Shown piece after piece: positions 6,117-9,078 of a stretch of DNA of 9,078 nucleotides. The position numbers and the translations under genes were made by a program. Each line of letters opens with the position of its first letter. Within the stretch, counting starts at the first letter, position 1. The notes under the pieces were generated by a model. That model saw only the letters and a program-made list of their open reading frames with translations. It was not told the DNA's origin and did no database searches. Origin of the DNA: an uncultured Veillonella sp. GTDB taxonomy: Bacteria; Bacillota; Negativicutes; Veillonellales; Veillonellaceae. The stretch is taken from assembly GCA_934183145.1 (NCBI GenBank), contig CAKPSA010000050.1:1-9078 (forward strand), written 5' to 3'.

Positions 6117-6169
6117 GCTGACAATTCAGCCGTACGGGAGGCCGAGTGGCCTCCCAACCGGTTTTATTT
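6117..6169 (+). terminator. Hairpin with T-rich tail after acpP, possible partial terminator
   Basis: GGGAGGCC (6136-6143) and GGCCTCCC (6148-6155) form a perfect 8-bp GC-rich stem with a GAGT loop. CCG (6130-6132) and CGG (6159-6161) can extend it past a 3x3 internal loop, and TTTTATTT follows from 6162. A small GCTGA/TCAGC hairpin (6117-6130) lies just before it and would compete for bases. The T-tract is interrupted, so read-through is likely; it could be an attenuator or a 3' stabilising structure for acpP mRNA. Confidence 0.55.
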
Positions 6170-6185
6170 ACAGGAGGATTTGATA

Positions 6186-7142
6186 GTGAAGCTCCCTGAA
6201 CTTCGCATTGGGAATCTAGTGGCCAAAGTACCTATTATTCAAGGTGGTATGGCGATTAGATTGTCTACAGCTCGCTTGGCAGCAGCCGTTGCAAATGAAG
6301 GTGGTATCGGCCTTATTGCAGCATCCGGTTTGCCGTTTGATGAATTACGATACGAAATACAATTAGCTAGAAAATTATCACCTACGGGTATTATTGGTAT
6401 AAATGCGATGGTAGCCGCAACACAATTTGCTGGCTTAGTGAAAACTGCCATCGAAGAGGGCATTGATCTTGTAGTAGCAGGTGCTGGTTTTTCAAGAGAT
6501 ATGTTCGCAATGGGCAAAGAGTCTGGTACGCCAATCGTACCAATTGTTTCGTCCGCAAAATTAGCTCGCATTTCTGAAGGTTTAGGTGCAGCAGCAGTAA
6601 TCGTAGAAGGTTCTGAAGCTGGTGGCCACTTGGGTACGGATCGTTCCGCTCGAGAAATCGTTCCAGAAGTTGTAGCTGCTGTTAAAAACATTCCAGTTAT
6701 TGGTGCTGGTGGTGTTCTTGATGGTCGCGACATCGTAGAAATGTTGAAATTAGGTGCTAATGGCGTTCAAATGGGTAGTCGTTTTGCTGCTTCTGATGAA
6801 TGTAATGCATCTGACGAATTGAAAAAAATGTATGTACGGGCTACTAATCCTGAGGATATTGTACTTATTCAAAGTCCTGTAGGTTTGCCTGGACAAGCAA
6901 TTAAAAATAAATTTGCTGAATCTGTATTAGACGGTACTGTAGCACCTCCAACGGTGTGTGATAACTGTTTGAAACATTGTTCCCACAAATTCTGTATCAT
7001 CCGTGCTCTTTCTCGCGCACAACAAGGTGATGTGGAAACAGGTTTGGTGTTCTCTGGCAATAATATGAGAAAAGTCGATAAGATTATGCCAGTTAAAGAT
7101 ATCTTTGCTCAACTAAAACAGCAAGTAGCAGAGATTGATTAA
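6186..7142 (+). CDS. FabK-like / nitronate monooxygenase-family FMN flavoprotein with C-terminal cysteine cluster
   Basis: This 318-residue protein is a second TIM-barrel flavoprotein of the FabK/nitronate monooxygenase (2-nitropropane dioxygenase) family. It has VPIIQGGMAI (15-24), GGIGLIAASG (39-48), VEGSEAGGHLG (140-150, His148), PVIGAGGVLDG (170-180) and VQMGSRF (194-200), all expected FMN-barrel positions. It lacks the PFxxNIML block of FabK and has a C-terminal Cys258-x2-Cys261-x3-Cys265-x4-Cys270 group in CDNCLKHCSHKFC, absent from the FabK above. Similar cysteine-bearing versions are, from memory, common in Firmicutes and usually annotated as nitronate monooxygenase. GTG at 6186 is the likely start because AGGAGG (6172-6177) is 8 bases upstream; the TTG at 6180 is too close. 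Its place between acpP and fabF suggests a role in lipid synthesis, such as a second enoyl reductase or an enoyl isomerase. That is inference, and substrate is unknown. Confidence 0.85.
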   Translation: MKLPELRIGNLVAKVPIIQGGMAIRLSTARLAAAVANEGGIGLIAASGLPFDELRYEIQLARKLSPTGIIGINAMVAATQFAGLVKTAIEEGIDLVVAGAGFSRDMFAMGKESGTPIVPIVSSAKLARISEGLGAAAVIVEGSEAGGHLGTDRSAREIVPEVVAAVKNIPVIGAGGVLDGRDIVEMLKLGANGVQMGSRFAASDECNASDELKKMYVRATNPEDIVLIQSPVGLPGQAIKNKFAESVLDGTVAPPTVCDNCLKHCSHKFCIIRALSRAQQGDVETGLVFSGNNMRKVDKIMPVKDIFAQLKQQVAEID

Positions 7143-7178
7143 TTTAAAAGGGCTGTATAGCTATAAGAGGTGGAATAA

Positions 7179-8423
7179 TTGGAAAAACGTGTAGTAATTA
7201 CTGGCTTAGGGGCAGTGACTCCTGTAGGTATCGGTAAAGAGAACTTTTACAATGCGTTATTGGCAGGTCAATCTGGTATTGGGCCAATTACACGCTTTGA
7301 TGCATCTGAATATGCAACGCGTATTGCTGGTGAAGTAAAAGATTTTGATGTTACAAACTATGGCGTAGACAAGAAAGAAGCTCGTCGTATGGACCGTTCT
7401 GTAGAATTGGCTATCGGTGCTGCTGTTCTTGCTTGTGAAGATGCTGATCTTGATTTGGATAAACAAGATTTAGATCGTTGTGGTACTGTAGTTGGTACTG
7501 GTATTGGCGGTATCGACTCTATCCATGAAGTATATGAAACATTATTCGAAAAAGGTCCTGGCCGTGTAAGTCCATTTGCAGTTCCTATGATGATTGCAAA
7601 TATGACATCTGCACGTGTATCCATCCGTCTTGGCCTTAAAGGTCCTGTTATTACAGACGTAACAGCTTGTACTTCTGGTACAAATGCTATTGGCGATGCT
7701 TTCCGTATCATCCAACGTGGTGATGCTGATATCATGTTCGCTGGTGGTACTGAAGCAGCTGTATCTCCAGCAGCTGTAGCTGGTTTCGCAGCTATGAAAG
7801 CTATGTCTACACGCAATGACGAACCTACAAAAGCATCTCGTCCATTTGACCGCGATCGCGACGGTTTCGTAATGGGTGAAGGTTCTGGTATCGTTGTTCT
7901 TGAAGAATTAGAACATGCAAAAGCTCGTGGTGCTCATATCTACGCTGAAGTTGTAGGTTATGGTACTAATGGCGATGCTTACCACATTACTGCACCAGCT
8001 CCAGGTGGTGTACAAGCTCGTAAATGTATGGAATTGGCAATTAAAGATGCAGGTATCGATCCTAAAGACGTTAACTACATCAATGCTCATGGTACATCTA
8101 CTGGCCTTAACGACAAAAATGAAACATTAGCTATTAAAGAATTATTCGGCGATCATGCTAAAGATATCGCTGTTAACTCTACAAAATCCATGACAGGTCA
8201 CTTGTTAGGTGCTGCTGGTGCTATCGAAACTATCGTTATGGCGATGGCAATCGAAACTGGTAAAGTTCATCCTACAATCAACTGTGACAATCCTGATGAA
8301 GGTTTGGATCTAGACTATGTTCGCGAAGGTGCACGTGATCTTCAAGTTAAATGTGCTCTTTCCAACTCTTTCGGTTTTGGTGGTCATAACGGTACACTTT
8401 GCGTACGCCGTTATGAAGACTAA
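7179..8423 (+). CDS. fabF: FabF, beta-ketoacyl-ACP synthase II
   Basis: FabF elongates acyl-ACP by decarboxylative condensation with malonyl-ACP and is the main elongation enzyme in most Firmicutes. The 414 residues contain the KAS II Cys-His-His triad: Cys164 in TACTSG, His304 in NAHGTST and His341 in GHLLGAAGA, with Lys336 in STKSMTGH. The N-terminus EKRVVITGLGAVTPVG matches the family, so the TTG at 7179 is taken as start, with AGAGGTGG (7166-7173) 5 bases upstream and no suitable ATG nearby. It lies 36 bases after the flavoprotein gene. Its last base is the first base of the rnc ATG. Codons such as GGT, CGT, ATC and AAC appear more often here than in fapR or plsX, in keeping with high expression; this is a visual impression, not a count. 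Without another KAS gene in view, how unsaturation is introduced cannot be decided. Confidence 0.97.
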   Translation: MEKRVVITGLGAVTPVGIGKENFYNALLAGQSGIGPITRFDASEYATRIAGEVKDFDVTNYGVDKKEARRMDRSVELAIGAAVLACEDADLDLDKQDLDRCGTVVGTGIGGIDSIHEVYETLFEKGPGRVSPFAVPMMIANMTSARVSIRLGLKGPVITDVTACTSGTNAIGDAFRIIQRGDADIMFAGGTEAAVSPAAVAGFAAMKAMSTRNDEPTKASRPFDRDRDGFVMGEGSGIVVLEELEHAKARGAHIYAEVVGYGTNGDAYHITAPAPGGVQARKCMELAIKDAGIDPKDVNYINAHGTSTGLNDKNETLAIKELFGDHAKDIAVNSTKSMTGHLLGAAGAIETIVMAMAIETGKVHPTINCDNPDEGLDLDYVREGARDLQVKCALSNSFGFGGHNGTLCVRRYED

Positions 8424-9078
8424 TGGTAGCTGTTGAAGCGCATAAGAGTAAGATGACACAAGCTCGTGAAGAATCTCTTCATGGGCTTGTTGCTCGTTTA
8501 GACATACCTGTGTCAGATATATCCATTTTAGATTGTGCTTTTACACATACATCTTATGCGAATGAACATAAATCAAAGCATATTAATCACAATCAGCGAT
8601 TAGAGTTTTTAGGCGATGCTGTTTTGGATCTTATTATTGGGGAATACCTATTTAAGACATATCCAGACATGGCTGAAGGTAATTTGACAAAAATCAAGGC
8701 CGCTACAGTGTGTGAGGATTCTTTAGCATCCGTAAGTCGTTCTTTGCAATTGGGGCAATATTTATTGCTCGGTCATGGTGAACGAGCTTCCGGTGGTAAT
8801 GATCGTAATTCTATTTTAGCGGATACCTTTGAGTCTCTCATCGGCGCTATCTATATTTCTACAGATTATCAAACGGCGATGAAATTTGTTTTAAAGCATC
8901 TCATTACGTATATCAAGCAAGCCTTAGAAGGTAAGCGTGGCAAAGACTATAAAACTTTGTTACAAGAATATGTACAACGAGATGGTGATAAACATATAGT
9001 GTATCGCTTACTCAGTGAAAGTGGCCCTGACCATGCAAAAACCTTCCATATGGTGGTAGAAATCGATGGTGTTACTTA
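8423..9078 (+). CDS. rnc: Ribonuclease III (3' end beyond the window)
   Basis: RNase III cleaves double-stranded RNA, processes rRNA precursors and takes part in mRNA turnover. The visible 218 residues include the nuclease domain, with the signature NQRLEFLGDAVLD (57-69) and ADTFESLIGAIY (133-144). Predicted metal ligands are Glu61, Asp65, Asp134 and Glu137. The double-stranded-RNA-binding domain begins near residue 175 (DYKTLLQEYVQ) and is cut off by the window end. The chosen ATG overlaps the fabF stop by one base (TAATG), a coupling arrangement, but no strong Shine-Dalgarno is seen. An in-frame ATG at 8453 would shorten the protein by ten residues and is a real alternative. rnc after acpP-fabF is a familiar order in Firmicutes. 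The glutamine at residue 58, where some RNases III have Glu, is a common variant. Confidence 0.95.
   Translation, partial: MVAVEAHKSKMTQAREESLHGLVARLDIPVSDISILDCAFTHTSYANEHKSKHINHNQRLEFLGDAVLDLIIGEYLFKTYPDMAEGNLTKIKAATVCEDSLASVSRSLQLGQYLLLGHGERASGGNDRNSILADTFESLIGAIYISTDYQTAMKFVLKHLITYIKQALEGKRGKDYKTLLQEYVQRDGDKHIVYRLLSESGPDHAKTFHMVVEIDGVT

Noticed and set aside
7156..7165. Palindrome TATAGCTATA before fabF
   Set aside because: It is only 10 bases, AT-rich, has no T-run or repeat partner, and is likely chance.
8101..8112. Glycine in FabF HGTSTGLND where many enzymes have proline
   Set aside because: The catalytic His304 and surrounding residues are intact, and this loop varies in Firmicutes homologs.
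8592..8602. Glutamine in place of a glutamate in the RNase III signature (NQRLEFLGD) as a sign of lost activity
   Set aside because: The main metal-binding residues Glu61, Asp65, Asp134 and Glu137 are present, and NQRLEFLGD is a common natural version of the motif.

Overview
The window reads as chromosome of a low-GC Firmicute, most likely a Negativicutes member of the Veillonella type. This rests on AT-rich sequence, strong AAGGAGG ribosome binding sites, FapR control, FabK as the enoyl reductase, and gene order. The genus is an inference from general familiarity, not from a search. All genes are on the + strand and nothing suggests foreign DNA, a prophage, a transposon or a CRISPR array.

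Layout. Positions 1-86 are the 3' end of a DUF177/YceD-type gene, followed by rpmF (112-288, ribosomal protein L32). A strong intrinsic terminator (300-336) and a second, looser hairpin with a T-run (387-436) close that transcript. The AT-rich gap of about 310 bases to fapR also holds an inverted repeat (457-491), a good sigma-A-type promoter (TTGCCA-N17-TATACT, 529-557) and a FapR-box-like imperfect palindrome (570-586) just after the expected transcription start.

From 598 to at least 9078 the genes are tightly packed: fapR, plsX, fabH, fabK, fabD, fabG, acpP, a FabK/nitronate monooxygenase-like flavoprotein, fabF, and rnc (cut by the window end). They form a nearly complete type II fatty acid synthesis operon. 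FabD loads malonyl onto ACP, FabH primes, FabF elongates, FabG reduces the ketoacyl-ACP, FabK reduces the enoyl-ACP, and PlsX passes finished acyl chains to phospholipid synthesis. FapR is the expected malonyl-CoA-sensing repressor of the set. The dehydratase (fabZ) and acetyl-CoA carboxylase genes are not here and must lie elsewhere.

The only larger internal gaps are either side of acpP. The upstream gap has a 9-bp inverted repeat running into an exceptionally long Shine-Dalgarno sequence. The downstream gap has a GC-rich hairpin followed by a T-rich stretch. Both could set ACP expression apart from its neighbours.

Most of the window is an ordinary core-metabolism operon. The points most worth checking are the apparent loss of the malonate-binding arginine in FapR, the second FabK-like protein with a four-cysteine cluster inside the operon, and the RNA structures flanking acpP. 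I found no sign of a wholly new system.
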